Part shown: positions 19,591 to 27,568 of the stretch, one piece after another | How positions within the stretch are numbered: position 1 is the first letter of the stretch | Layout: each line of letters opens with the position of its first letter | Assembly: GCF_030252425.1 (NCBI RefSeq) | Contig: NZ_CP126994.1 | Coordinates: 2,971,001-3,035,000 of the forward strand | Direction of reading: 5' to 3' | Length of the DNA stretch: 64,000 nucleotides | Source of the DNA: Acidisoma sp. PAMC 29798 | GTDB taxonomy: Bacteria; Pseudomonadota; Alphaproteobacteria; Acetobacterales; Acetobacteraceae | Made by a program: the position numbers and the translations under genes | The notes under the pieces: model-generated | What the model saw: the letters and a program-made list of their open reading frames with translations, nothing else | The model's database searches: none | What the model was told of the DNA's origin: nothing

Positions 19591-19667
19591 GCGCCCTTAG
19601 CTCAGTCGGATAGAGCAACAGCCTTCTAAGCTGTGGGTCGGTGGTTCGAATCCACCAGGGCGCGCCA
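19591..19667 (+). tRNA. tRNA-Arg (TCT anticodon)
   Basis: A complete 77-base cloverleaf: acceptor arms GCGCCCT (19591-19597) and AGGGCGC (19657-19663), D-arm AGCTCAGTCGGATAGAGC, anticodon stem ACAGC/GCTGT around loop CTTCTAA with TCT at 19625-19627, T-arm GGTGGTTCGAATCCACC, discriminator G and encoded CCA. Confidence 0.97.
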
Positions 19668-19961
19668 CCGCGCAATTTGCCTCTGCGATAGATGTGAGGC
19701 CGAAGATAACCCCACCCAGCATGGCCGGACCTCATTCGCGACAGCCCCTTTCTGCGCCGAGGTCAGAGAGCTCACGGTTCCGTCTTTCGGTTGAGACGGG
19801 ACGGAGCTGAGCAAGAAGAAGCGATGATGAGACAAAGCTTGATCAGCCGTTTCATGCCGCACCCGGTATTGTTCGACCGCATATAATGGCTGTAACCCAA
19901 GACGTCATCGATAAGACGAACGTGCCAGAGGGTCTGCCCAATCGAACGAGGGCCGCCTGCG
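19668..19961. other. Gene-free stretch after tRNA-Arg
   Basis: About 290 bases with no convincing gene. A minus-strand frame that runs through it and across the tRNA encodes the familiar false C-terminus VDSNHRPTA made by tRNA antisense. No integrase remnant, no copy of the tRNA 3' end and no clear terminator with a T-run is seen. The stretch may be degraded sequence at the edge of the accessory-looking block that follows. Confidence 0.5.
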
Positions 19962-20339
19962 CTAGCGGCTGTTCAGAAAGACGGCTTCGAGATTGTGGCC
20001 GTTCGGATCGATGACGAAGGCCGCATAATACCCGTCCTCATAGTGAGGTCGAAGGCCCGGCCCACCGTTATCGGTCGCGCCATGCGCTATGGCGGCCGCG
20101 TGGAAGGCCCCCACCGCTTCCTCGCTGCTGGCGGCAAATGCGATATGCACCGCTTTGGAAACAGGAACGCCATCGGTCGTCTGGCGCACCTCGAACATAT
20201 CATGCGGAGTCGTGCCGATGCCGACGACGACGCCTTCCACCTCGAATACAACCTGGTATCCCAGCGCGCCCAGCACGGCTTCATAGAAGGGCCGGCTTCC
20301 CTCGAGGTTTTCCACTTTGATTTGAACATGATCGTACAT
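19962..20339 (-). CDS. VOC family (glyoxalase-like) protein
   Basis: Single-domain vicinal-oxygen-chelate protein of 125 residues. The N-terminus MYDHVQIKVENLEGSRPFYE, here with H4 as likely first metal ligand, and the C-terminus AAFVIDPNGHNLEAVF with a terminal glutamate ligand fit the glyoxalase/bleomycin-resistance fold. ATG 20339 is chosen because family members begin right at this motif; the frame extends 18 residues further without conserved sequence. Substrate unknown. Confidence 0.85.
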   Translation of the reverse strand: MYDHVQIKVENLEGSRPFYEAVLGALGYQVVFEVEGVVVGIGTTPHDMFEVRQTTDGVPVSKAVHIAFAASSEEAVGAFHAAAIAHGATDNGGPGLRPHYEDGYYAAFVIDPNGHNLEAVFLNSR

Positions 20340-20659
20340 CGTCGTCGCCCTGCCCCCATGAGAGTTCGTGAGTGACGCTGTCTGCCAACGCACCCTATTG
20401 ATGCTGAACGAGGGCCATCGCCTCTATGGATCTTGCACTGTCATGCAGCAAGTTCCGGGGTGAATGGCCGTTCGCGGGTCGCGGCGGCTTGGATACATTG
20501 CAGCCTCATTGTCTTCAAAACCTCAGTCGTTAGAAGGCTAAACCTATATCGCAACCCAACGGTGGTCGTTGCGGATAGCCTTCAAGACGCTCACGGCCGT
20601 ATCCGATCCTGTTACGCGCCCGCAGTCCATCGATCTGCAGGTCTCACCAGCGTCATTGA
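20340..20659. other. Intergenic stretch, no supported gene
   Basis: About 320 bases between the VOC gene (leftward) and the end of the outer-membrane protein gene. Short plus-strand frames exist (for example 20433-20663) but show no family motif, ribosome site or protein-like composition. The VOC gene promoter should lie at the left end of this stretch. Nothing else is recognised. Confidence 0.5.
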
Positions 20660-21550
20660 CTAGAAAGCATAAGCGGCACCGAACATCGGCATCAGCGTCT
20701 GCGTCCAGGAATTGGGCTCAATCGTCGAAAGCCTCACGCTGCGTCCGTTATAGTTCCCGGTCAGGGTCGCGGTGCCCATGGAATATCCGAAGCGCTGAAA
20801 GTCGAGCTTGCCGAAGAGATGGCAACGCTTGGTGATGGCGTAATCAAGACCCACGCCGGCCTGCCAGACCGGCAATGCCCCGAGATTGAAAGACGCATTC
20901 GAAAGTGGAACCGGCGTGCCGTCATTCGCGAAGTAGCTTGTACCCGAGAGATCCATCCCTGCGTTAAACGTCTCCGCCAAGCCAAAACGGCCGGAGAGAA
21001 CAAGCCGCTGCGTCAATGCGTAATCGACATGAACCGCGCCACCGACGTAAAAGTTGTGGTAGGTCTCAGAATAGCTCAGGTCGCGATCCCAGGCATGATG
21101 ACCGAACTGCAGCACAGGCGTCAGCAGCAGGCGACCGTCGAGGAGCGCGAAACCCTTTCCAAGTTCGAGATTAAGATCGCGCATAGCGACATGATGTTGG
21201 TACTGGACGGGATAGTCACCATCGATGGTCGCCCCTGTGTATGTGGACTGTCCCGACACGATGCCATAGTCGATCGCCGCATAGATGTGCGTGATACCGT
21301 AGGCGTTGAACATGACCTGCCCGCTGAGGTTGGCGCCCGGCGCCCAACCGTTCTCTCGGTCATGCGCGGGTACGTTCGAAAAGTTTTCTTTATAGTTGAG
21401 AAGTTGCCCCTCGGCTGCAACACCGATTTCGTTGTGAATGGCGACCACAGGCAATTCGTCAGCCCTTACCTGACCAATCGTCGCTGTCCCCGAAAAAGCG
21501 ACGGCGCCCACCAAAACAAAAGCCGCCTTTGAAGAGATGTCTTGGCGCAT
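20660..21550 (-). CDS. Putative outer-membrane beta-barrel protein
   Basis: Protein of 296 residues with a signal peptide (KAAFVLVGAVAFSG, cleavage near VRA-DE) and alternating hydrophobic/polar strands such as HIYAAIDYGIVSGQS, AVHVDYALTQRLVLSGRFGLAET and VGLDYAITKRCHLFGKLDFQRF. It ends in phenylalanine (FGAAYAF), the sorting signal for BAM-dependent barrel assembly. The family is not recognised; strand count suggests a medium-size barrel. It stands alone, divergent from the DUF1835 gene, so a role in transport or adhesion cannot be chosen. The start near 21550 fits the signal peptide. Confidence 0.75.
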   Translation of the reverse strand: MRQDISSKAAFVLVGAVAFSGTATIGQVRADELPVVAIHNEIGVAAEGQLLNYKENFSNVPAHDRENGWAPGANLSGQVMFNAYGITHIYAAIDYGIVSGQSTYTGATIDGDYPVQYQHHVAMRDLNLELGKGFALLDGRLLLTPVLQFGHHAWDRDLSYSETYHNFYVGGAVHVDYALTQRLVLSGRFGLAETFNAGMDLSGTSYFANDGTPVPLSNASFNLGALPVWQAGVGLDYAITKRCHLFGKLDFQRFGYSMGTATLTGNYNGRSVRLSTIEPNSWTQTLMPMFGAAYAF

Positions 21551-21733
21551 CTGGTAATCCTGGAATTTGATAGGGTAAGCTAGTGTGCGAATGATGCGAT
21601 TGTAAAGACATCGTCATGAGATTTCTGCCGCTTTGCGTCACCCCGCCTCAACGCCATCCGATGTTGAGCGTTGACCCTGTTCAGTCGGCCTGAGATGCTG
21701 CAGCCAACCTTTTGGCGCCCTATGAGGAACAGC

Positions 21734-22555
21734 ATGAACGACGGTGCCGAAATCATTCACGTCGTGTTCGGCAGGTGCATTGCAGACACGCTCCGCGAAG
21801 CGTTGGCGTTGCTCGACAGCACGGCGCGCGTGATCGGCTTGCCCGACTGCCTCAGCGTCGGCCCGATCGATCCGCCCGATCCGACCCTGCGGCAAGCTTG
21901 GGGCAAGTCCGTCTTGCGGGCGGACCCAATGCTGCGGGACGCACTCGTCAGTGACACAAGGGACGTAGAGGCGGCGTGGGTGGAAGCAACCGCGCCTGGT
22001 ATCAATCCTGTCTTCTGGGCGTGCTTGAGTTCGCCGATGGAGCATGCGTGCTTCCTGGCCTTCGCAGCGCGCATGCAAGACCGATGCTTCGACATCGTCG
22101 ACGCAACCAACCTCGACTTCACGACGATTGATGGCGTCAGGCGCCCGTGGTCTCTGGGTTTGATGCGTGTGCAGGATATCGTTGCGTCCAACCTATATGC
22201 GACGCGGCGTCCGATCTCTGCCGAGGCGCATCGCGCAGCGGCCATGGCGTGGTCGGAACTTTGTCACGAGAACGCACCGTTCCGGATCGTCAGGGACGGC
22301 CGCATGGTGTCGGCACCGCTCACGCAGTACGATGCCTTCCTGGTCGCGCAGGCGCGCCAGGACTGGGAGATTGCTGCGCGATTGATCGGCCGCACGATCA
22401 CCAAGCTGTGCTTCGAGAATTCACCGCCCGGCCAGGCGACGAGCGACGTTGTTCTGTTCGGACGTATGCTGGCGCTGTGTGAGGCGGGCTTGCTTGAAAT
22501 CACGGGGCCCGGACCGGATCTGCGCGACTATCACGTGCGCAGGCCTTTGCAGTAA
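21734..22555 (+). CDS. DUF1835/DUF3658 domain protein
   Basis: Cytoplasmic protein of about 273 residues. The N-terminal half matches DUF1835: IIHVVFGRCIADTLREAL followed by LPDCLSVGPIDP. The C-terminal part matches DUF3658: FRIVRDGRMVSAPLTQYDAFLV and WEIAARLIGRTI. The function of this family is not known. ATG 21734 has GAGGA five bases upstream and begins just before the conserved motif; longer starts at ATG 21722, ATG 21695 or TTG 21671 are possible. Single-gene unit in the accessory-looking block. Confidence 0.8.
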   Translation: MNDGAEIIHVVFGRCIADTLREALALLDSTARVIGLPDCLSVGPIDPPDPTLRQAWGKSVLRADPMLRDALVSDTRDVEAAWVEATAPGINPVFWACLSSPMEHACFLAFAARMQDRCFDIVDATNLDFTTIDGVRRPWSLGLMRVQDIVASNLYATRRPISAEAHRAAAMAWSELCHENAPFRIVRDGRMVSAPLTQYDAFLVAQARQDWEIAARLIGRTITKLCFENSPPGQATSDVVLFGRMLALCEAGLLEITGPGPDLRDYHVRRPLQ

Positions 22556-22625
22556 ACTCTGTCACCACCCTCCGCGCGCGGCCCTCATCGTGAGGTCGAA
22601 GGCCTGATGAACAGGAGACAGCACC

Positions 22626-23636
22626 GTGTCCAAGGTCGGATACCGCAGAGGCCAGGCCGCCGATCTGTCTCGTGAGAATTGGGCGGGCACGGGACCCCGC
22701 CCACTCAGTTGGACCGCTTGGTATCCCACCGAAGCCGAGCAGCCCGAGGAAGAGGTCTCTCTGGGGCGCGAGGGCGCTGCGTGGATGACGATGGGCAAAG
22801 TGGTCACGCAGGGCGAGCTTCGGCGCCAGACCGAGCCCTTCCCCGTCGTTCTGATGTCTCACGGAACCGGCGGCTCGGCTGCGGATCTTGGTTGGCTCGG
22901 TATCCGCCTTGCCGCTAAGGGTTTTGTCGTGCTCGGCGTCGATCATCACGGCAACACGGCTGTCGAACCCTTCCGCCCGGAGGGCTTCCTCTGTTGGTGG
23001 GAACGCGCCCGAGACCTGTCGGTCGTCCTGGATCTTCTGGCAGAGTTAGAGCCGTTTCAAGGGCGCCTCGACTTTGGAAAGGTCTTCGCCGCGGGCTTCT
23101 CGCTCGGCGGCTATACCGTTCTGTCGCTCGGCGGCGCGATCACGCATATGCGTTTGTTCTCAGACTGGATGACGGCGCGCGGCATCACGCGCGGTCCACG
23201 GGAGTTTCCAGACATCGCTTCCCATGTCGCGCCCCTGCTCGAACGCAGCCGCGTCTTTCGGGCGTCGTGGGAGCGGCCATCGCAGTCGTATAGGGATGCG
23301 CGCGTCAAAGCCATTCTATCCTGTGCGCCCGCGCCGACAGTCAGGGCGTTTTCAAACGAGAGCCTGCGGGATCTCACGCTGCCCGTCTCACTTATTGTCG
23401 GCGGCGCGGACACCGAAGCTCCTGCCGAGGACTGCGCCTATTGGCTCGACGAACGCCTGCCCAATAGGCGCCTGGTCCTGCTTGGACCCGACGTGGGGCA
23501 TGCGATCTTCCTCTGCGAAGCCACGGCTTTGGGTCGCACGGCTGACCCGATCGCGTGCCTCGACGCCGTTGGCGTGGATCGCCGTGCAATCCACGACGAC
23601 GTCGCGGCACGCGCTATCGCATTATTCCGGATCTAG
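22626..23636 (+). CDS. Alpha/beta hydrolase (dienelactone hydrolase-like)
   Basis: Hydrolase of 336 residues without a visible signal peptide. The oxyanion segment VVLMSHGTGGSA and the nucleophile elbow GFSLGGYT (serine about residue 164) are clear; a late aspartate in IVGGADTEAP and histidine in GPDVGHAIFL complete a plausible triad. It resembles predicted dienelactone hydrolases of the COG4188 type. The start is GTG 22626 with AGGAG about nine bases upstream. Substrate unknown. Confidence 0.85.
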   Translation: MSKVGYRRGQAADLSRENWAGTGPRPLSWTAWYPTEAEQPEEEVSLGREGAAWMTMGKVVTQGELRRQTEPFPVVLMSHGTGGSAADLGWLGIRLAAKGFVVLGVDHHGNTAVEPFRPEGFLCWWERARDLSVVLDLLAELEPFQGRLDFGKVFAAGFSLGGYTVLSLGGAITHMRLFSDWMTARGITRGPREFPDIASHVAPLLERSRVFRASWERPSQSYRDARVKAILSCAPAPTVRAFSNESLRDLTLPVSLIVGGADTEAPAEDCAYWLDERLPNRRLVLLGPDVGHAIFLCEATALGRTADPIACLDAVGVDRRAIHDDVAARAIALFRI

Positions 23637-23666
23637 AGGCTCGGCCACGCTTCTGGGATTGCGGCC

Positions 23667-24329
23667 TCACTGAGGCGATAGGCCGGACCTGCCCGTCATG
23701 GAGCGTCGTGGCCAGGGTCGATTTTCCACGACATCTGGCATGGCGCTTCGAAGCGTCTGCCCGGGGGTCCATAGATGCGCGGCCCAACCGGCTTCAGTAG
23801 CCGCCAATACGTTCTGCTCCTGGTCATCCACCAGAAGCAGCTCATCCGGTTGGAAACCAACCCGCTGACGGACGGCGTGGAAGAATTCAGGGAATGGCTT
23901 CCTGTGACCAAGGGCTGCGGAGTAATGGCATCCATCGACATGCGCGGCCAGACCGAGCGCATTCATCAGGTAGGATGCCCTCTCGTGTTCCTGATTGGTG
24001 ACGAGATGGACCTGCAACCCGGCCACTCGCAGCTTTGCCAAGTCCTGCAGCAACTGCTCATCCAGTCGGGCGTCGTTGCGGAACCAATAGGCCAGCAGCG
24101 TATCAGGCGTCAGTTCAGGTGCGATGTCGTGAAGAACCTGGGCTAGCCGCTCGCGTATTGTGACCTTCCCTGTGATGATCTGCTCCCAATGAGGTTCGAA
24201 GAACGCGCGATGGAGGACCGAAGGGGCCAGGTTTAGGTCTGTGAACAGGTCGGTGGCCCACGGGCTTCCATCAACCGGCCGGCCGGTCACCAGGACGCCA
24301 TCGACGTCAATCATCACCGCTTTGATCAT
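23667..24329 (-). CDS. HAD family hydrolase
   Basis: Haloacid dehalogenase-superfamily phosphatase of 220 residues. Motif I is VMIDVDGVLV (nucleophile aspartate near residue 8), motif II the threonine in VHLVTNQEH, motif III the lysine in GHRKPFPEFF, and motif IV LLLVDDQEQNVLAA. ATG 24329 has GAGGAG six bases upstream. Substrate is not predictable. It converges on the alpha/beta hydrolase gene. Confidence 0.87.
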   Translation of the reverse strand: MIKAVMIDVDGVLVTGRPVDGSPWATDLFTDLNLAPSVLHRAFFEPHWEQIITGKVTIRERLAQVLHDIAPELTPDTLLAYWFRNDARLDEQLLQDLAKLRVAGLQVHLVTNQEHERASYLMNALGLAAHVDGCHYSAALGHRKPFPEFFHAVRQRVGFQPDELLLVDDQEQNVLAATEAGWAAHLWTPGQTLRSAMPDVVENRPWPRRSMTGRSGLSPQ

Positions 24330-24390
24330 CGCTTCTCCTCGGTTCGCCACGACACGGAGTCTGATCCCTCAGCGTCCACCTAGCGCCAAC

Positions 24391-24600
24391 TCAAGGCAGA
24401 ATGGCCAAGGTGTCAAAGTGCGGTAGCAAAGAGCACCTTTCGGCAGGACCAGGCGACCTCTCGATGTCAGAACAAGGCCTGGTCACGTCCGCTGGCTCAC
24501 GTTCCCGATCCGCGTGCGTGCGTTGCGTGGACGACGCTCCATCGAACTGAAATGTTAAAAGCGAAGACAGATCTGCGAAAATCTTCTGCGAGAACAGCAT
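24391..24600 (-). CDS. Small ORF with strong ribosome site, possible gene remnant
   Basis: A 69-codon frame starting at ATG 24598-24600 with a full AAGGAGG eight bases upstream, divergent from the LysR regulator. The start MLFSQKIFADLSSLLTFQFDG looks hydrophobic and gene-like, here MLFSQKIFADLSSLL then TFQFDG, but the rest (RTHADREREPADVTRPCSDI) has no recognisable family and looks out of frame. It may be a true small gene controlled by the LysR protein, or the 5' end of a decayed gene. Not recognised; low confidence. Confidence 0.35.
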   Translation of the reverse strand: MLFSQKIFADLSSLLTFQFDGASSTQRTHADREREPADVTRPCSDIERSPGPAERCSLLPHFDTLAILP

Positions 24601-24691
24601 GGTGTGTCCCTCCTTGGCCAGGAGGTAGCGCCCACTCGCCTATTTCCTCAAACGAGCTTATGGTCGCCGTGAGATAACTTGAGGTTATGTC

Positions 24692-25606
24692 ATGAAGCGT
24701 GGGCGCCTGCCTTTGACGGCCCTCCGCAGCTTCGAAAGTGCGGGGCGACTTCTCAGTTTTACGGAGGCGGCTGAGGAGCTCTTCGTGACCCAGGCGGCTG
24801 TCAGTCGGCAGATCCGCGAGTTGGAAGACAGCCTTGGAACGCGGCTGTTCCATCGGCATCACCGCAGGGTGAGTTTGACCGAAACCGGTGCAAGGCTTCT
24901 CGGCCGCCTGACCGAGAGTTTCGACGCCATCGACGAGGCCTTGCGTGAGGCATTGACCGCAGTATCGCGCGCCCCCCTCGTCATCAGCGTCGAACCGGGT
25001 TTCGCCGCATGCTGGCTGGTGAGTCGTCTCGATGGTTTCCGGGCTCTACAGCCCGAGATCGACGTTGAGGTCTTATCGGATCCGCGCCTCATCGAGTTCC
25101 GAACCTCCCGTGCCGCGCTTGCCATTCGCTATTCTGTGGGGGCCGCAGACTGGCCGAGGGTGGAGGCGCGCCTTCTGGTTCGATCCTTCGGAACGCCGGT
25201 GCTCGCGCCCTCCCTCTTGGCGACCGGACCGCCGTTGCAGCGCCCCGAGGACCTCGCGCAGTACACATTGCTGTATGAGGATGGCCGCCAGAATTGGTCT
25301 GCCTGGATGGAAGCGGCCGGGCTCCCCTCACATTCAATGAGCCGTGGCCCCCTCTATAACGATCCGGCCCTGATCGTGCCCGCGGCTGTACGGGGTCACG
25401 GCGTGGCACTCGGTGACCTGGCTTTGGTGAGCGATGACATTGCCGCCGGGCGGCTGATCGCACCCTTTGACCTCAAGGTGAGCTTCGGAGGATATTGGCT
25501 GGTCGCACCAAGCCTGACCGCGCTCAGCCCGGCCGCGGAAGCCTTCGTGATCTGGCTCTCTGCGTCACTCAATATTCAGAACGACACGACCGCAGTACCC
25601 GATTGA
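24692..25606 (+). CDS. LysR family transcriptional regulator (GcvA-like)
   Basis: LTTR of 304 residues. The opening MKRGRLPLTALRSFESAGR and helix-turn-helix FTEAAEELFVTQAAVSRQIRELED, read in two parts as FTEAAEELFVTQAAVS and RQIRELED, are of the GcvA/AmpR branch, followed by LGTRLFHRHHRRVSLTETG. The C-terminal substrate-binding domain ends near residue 295. Start ATG 24692. It precedes the OsmC gene by 13 bases on the same strand and may regulate it together with the divergent small frame. Confidence 0.92.
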   Translation: MKRGRLPLTALRSFESAGRLLSFTEAAEELFVTQAAVSRQIRELEDSLGTRLFHRHHRRVSLTETGARLLGRLTESFDAIDEALREALTAVSRAPLVISVEPGFAACWLVSRLDGFRALQPEIDVEVLSDPRLIEFRTSRAALAIRYSVGAADWPRVEARLLVRSFGTPVLAPSLLATGPPLQRPEDLAQYTLLYEDGRQNWSAWMEAAGLPSHSMSRGPLYNDPALIVPAAVRGHGVALGDLALVSDDIAAGRLIAPFDLKVSFGGYWLVAPSLTALSPAAEAFVIWLSASLNIQNDTTAVPD

Positions 25607-25619
25607 ATGCGAGGAAGAC

Positions 25620-26072
25620 ATGGCGACCTATACTGCGGATATCGAATGGACCCTCAAGAGCGGAGAGGATTTCCTGACTGGCCGTTACAGTCGCGGCCAT
25701 ACCATCCGCTTCGACGGTGGAACCGTAGTTCCGGCCTCCGCGTCGCCACATATCGTCGGAAAATGGGCTGTGGAAACGGCTGTTGATCCAGAAGAAATGC
25801 TCGTCGCCGCCCTATCCAATTGTCATATGCTGTCCTTCCTCCACGTGGCGCGGCTTGCCGGGTTCACGATCGTTGCCTATCGGGATCATGCGGAAGGTGT
25901 CATGGAGGACATCGCGCCAGGCAGGCAGGCCGTGACAAAGGTCGTGCTTCATCCACATATCGAATGGAGTGGGTTAGTTCCTGACAAGGAGACGCTGAGG
26001 CATCTGCATCATGAAGCCCATGACGTGTGTTTCATCGCGAATTCGGTAAAAACACAGGTGAGTGTTGCCTAG
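25620..26072 (+). CDS. OsmC family protein
   Basis: Ohr/OsmC-fold protein of 150 residues, a thiol peroxidase family using two cysteines. C68 in LSNCHMLSF and a second cysteine in DVCFIANSVK (about residue 137) are in the expected places. The IRFDGGTVVPASASP stretch is typical of the wider OsmC group rather than Ohr itself. It detoxifies organic hydroperoxides or related electrophiles in the cytoplasm. AGGAAG precedes ATG 25620. Probably co-transcribed with the LysR gene upstream. Confidence 0.88.
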   Translation: MATYTADIEWTLKSGEDFLTGRYSRGHTIRFDGGTVVPASASPHIVGKWAVETAVDPEEMLVAALSNCHMLSFLHVARLAGFTIVAYRDHAEGVMEDIAPGRQAVTKVVLHPHIEWSGLVPDKETLRHLHHEAHDVCFIANSVKTQVSVA

Positions 26073-26134
26073 GTCGAAAGTGTTATTCACACAATAATTG
26101 GCAGGCACGTCGTCATCCACGCGCGACAATGCCG

Positions 26135-27031
26135 TCAGGGTGCACTGGAATGCACTTCGGCAATGTAACCGCCGGGGAATTCCAGCATGGCCGCCAAACG
26201 CGCATCCACCGCATAGGGCCCAGACAGAAGAGCGGCGCCGGCCGCCTTGGCCTTGACGATGGTCGCCGCAAGATCACTGACCGCGTAGCCGGTCATCTCA
26301 TGCCCATAAGGATAAGGAAGGTGCCCATCCGTAACAAGCACGGTCATGTTGCCAAAGGGTGAGACGATACGGATGCGTCGATAAGTGTCTCCAGGCCGGC
26401 CGATCTCCGCACCCGGTGCCTGTGCGTCGTCAGACACAACCACGCCGCCAGCGAAACGGTCAAAGTCCCGAACGAACTCCATGGCTCTTTCTGGCGGCAC
26501 ATAGACCCGATTTTCAGGAACCGTCTGAAGTGCCGGATAGGACGGCGCCTTCGTGTGCCAATAGAGTTGCATGTTTACGCCGCCCGGCCATTGAATGATG
26601 GTGTCGCGACCAATGGCATCTGGAAACATCGTAACCAAGACAGCGGCGCCAGCGGCACGCGCCGCTTGGACCGCCGTATCCATATCGCGAACGAGATAGC
26701 CCGTACGCTCGAAACCAAAGGGATAGGGGACGGGTGTCCGGAAGCCAAAGATCGAAAGACTTCCGACGGATGTGAGCAGCAATTGAGAACTGGTGAGGCT
26801 AGGGGTGGGGGTGACCGTCACGACGGCCTGTTTTGTGGACGTGCCACCGAAGGTTTCTAGAAAACTCTTCACAAATCGATCAACATTGGACGGCGCGATA
26901 TAGACATGAGTGGTGTCGTATTGCGGTCCCACCGCCAATGACGCCGCGGCCTCTGCATTGCTGGCCTGAGGCATCAATCCCACTACGCTTGAGGCGAAAG
27001 CTACGATGGCAATGCGCTTGATCATACTCAT
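26135..27031 (-). CDS. Exported protein with two VOC (glyoxalase-like) domains
   Basis: Protein of 298 residues with a signal peptide (MIKRIAIVAFASSVVGLM, cleavage near SNA-EA) and two related modules. Each has a HVYIAPSNVDRFVKSF- or RVYVPPERAMEFVRDF-like start and ends in a G-x-x-x-x-G-Y-x-V/V-x-D segment (FERTGYLVRDMDTAVQAA; HEMTGYAVSDLAATIVKA) and a WPGG/FPGG acidic end (FPGGYIAEV). This suggests a tandem VOC fold working in the periplasm, which is uncommon. ATG 27029-27031 has GGAGAGG six bases upstream. Substrate unknown. Confidence 0.72.
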   Translation of the reverse strand: MSMIKRIAIVAFASSVVGLMPQASNAEAAASLAVGPQYDTTHVYIAPSNVDRFVKSFLETFGGTSTKQAVVTVTPTPSLTSSQLLLTSVGSLSIFGFRTPVPYPFGFERTGYLVRDMDTAVQAARAAGAAVLVTMFPDAIGRDTIIQWPGGVNMQLYWHTKAPSYPALQTVPENRVYVPPERAMEFVRDFDRFAGGVVVSDDAQAPGAEIGRPGDTYRRIRIVSPFGNMTVLVTDGHLPYPYGHEMTGYAVSDLAATIVKAKAAGAALLSGPYAVDARLAAMLEFPGGYIAEVHSSAP

Positions 27032-27164
27032 AAGATACCTCTCCGTGACGACGAGGGCTGTGTCGATGGGTTCCAAGCGATAGGACTGAAGCTCTTATAT
27101 TTTGATAATGTAATGACTGGTCAATTATAACGACCACTTGTGCAAATCAACCGCGCCCACGCCC

Positions 27165-27473
27165 TCACTTCAGCCGGCATTGGTCCGTCAGATAAAACCC
27201 ACCGGTGCTCGACGCGACATGCATGTCCATCGCCCCGCTCGCCCGGTCGAAATCGTAAAAACGACCTGTGCTCGTGTCCACCCAGGAAATGGCCCGGTCG
27301 GTGATCTGGGCCGGATAGGAATCGACCGTGCCATGACCCAGATCGACCGGAAGATCCCAGGTCGCGCCACTCGTCGTATTCCTGCAATGGAGCGCGGAAT
27401 CCGCCCGGGCGGGGACCATGGGCATCACGATCGCGGCCACCACGAACGCGGCCAGGCATTGCATGAACCTCAT
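27165..27473 (-). CDS. Small secreted protein of unknown function
   Basis: About 102 residues. The N-terminus MRFMQCLAAFVVAAIVMP is a signal peptide with cleavage near ARA-DS. The mature part is about 80 residues with two cysteines (ALHCRNTT and the C-terminal TDQCRLK) that could form a disulfide. No family is recognised. GAGGA lies five bases before ATG 27473; a directly preceding ATG 27476 is the alternative. It is divergent from the phosphatase-kinase gene and separate from the exported VOC gene by 133 bases. Confidence 0.6.
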   Translation of the reverse strand: MRFMQCLAAFVVAAIVMPMVPARADSALHCRNTTSGATWDLPVDLGHGTVDSYPAQITDRAISWVDTSTGRFYDFDRASGAMDMHVASSTGGFYLTDQCRLK

Positions 27474-27568
27474 CATATCCTCGCTGCCATTGTCCTGAAG
27501 GCGGAACCGTCTCGACGACACCGCCCCCGCGCGCGATAGTCAATGCACAGGAGCGAAAGAACATCGTC

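Noticed and set aside
19626-19862. Minus-strand 78-codon frame ending in VDSNHRPTA
   Set aside because: This is the well-known false protein produced by reading antisense through a tRNA gene; it overlaps tRNA-Arg.
20433-20663. Plus-strand 76-codon frame in the gap before the outer-membrane gene
   Set aside because: No ribosome site, no hydrophobic or domain pattern, and it runs into the end of the opposite gene.
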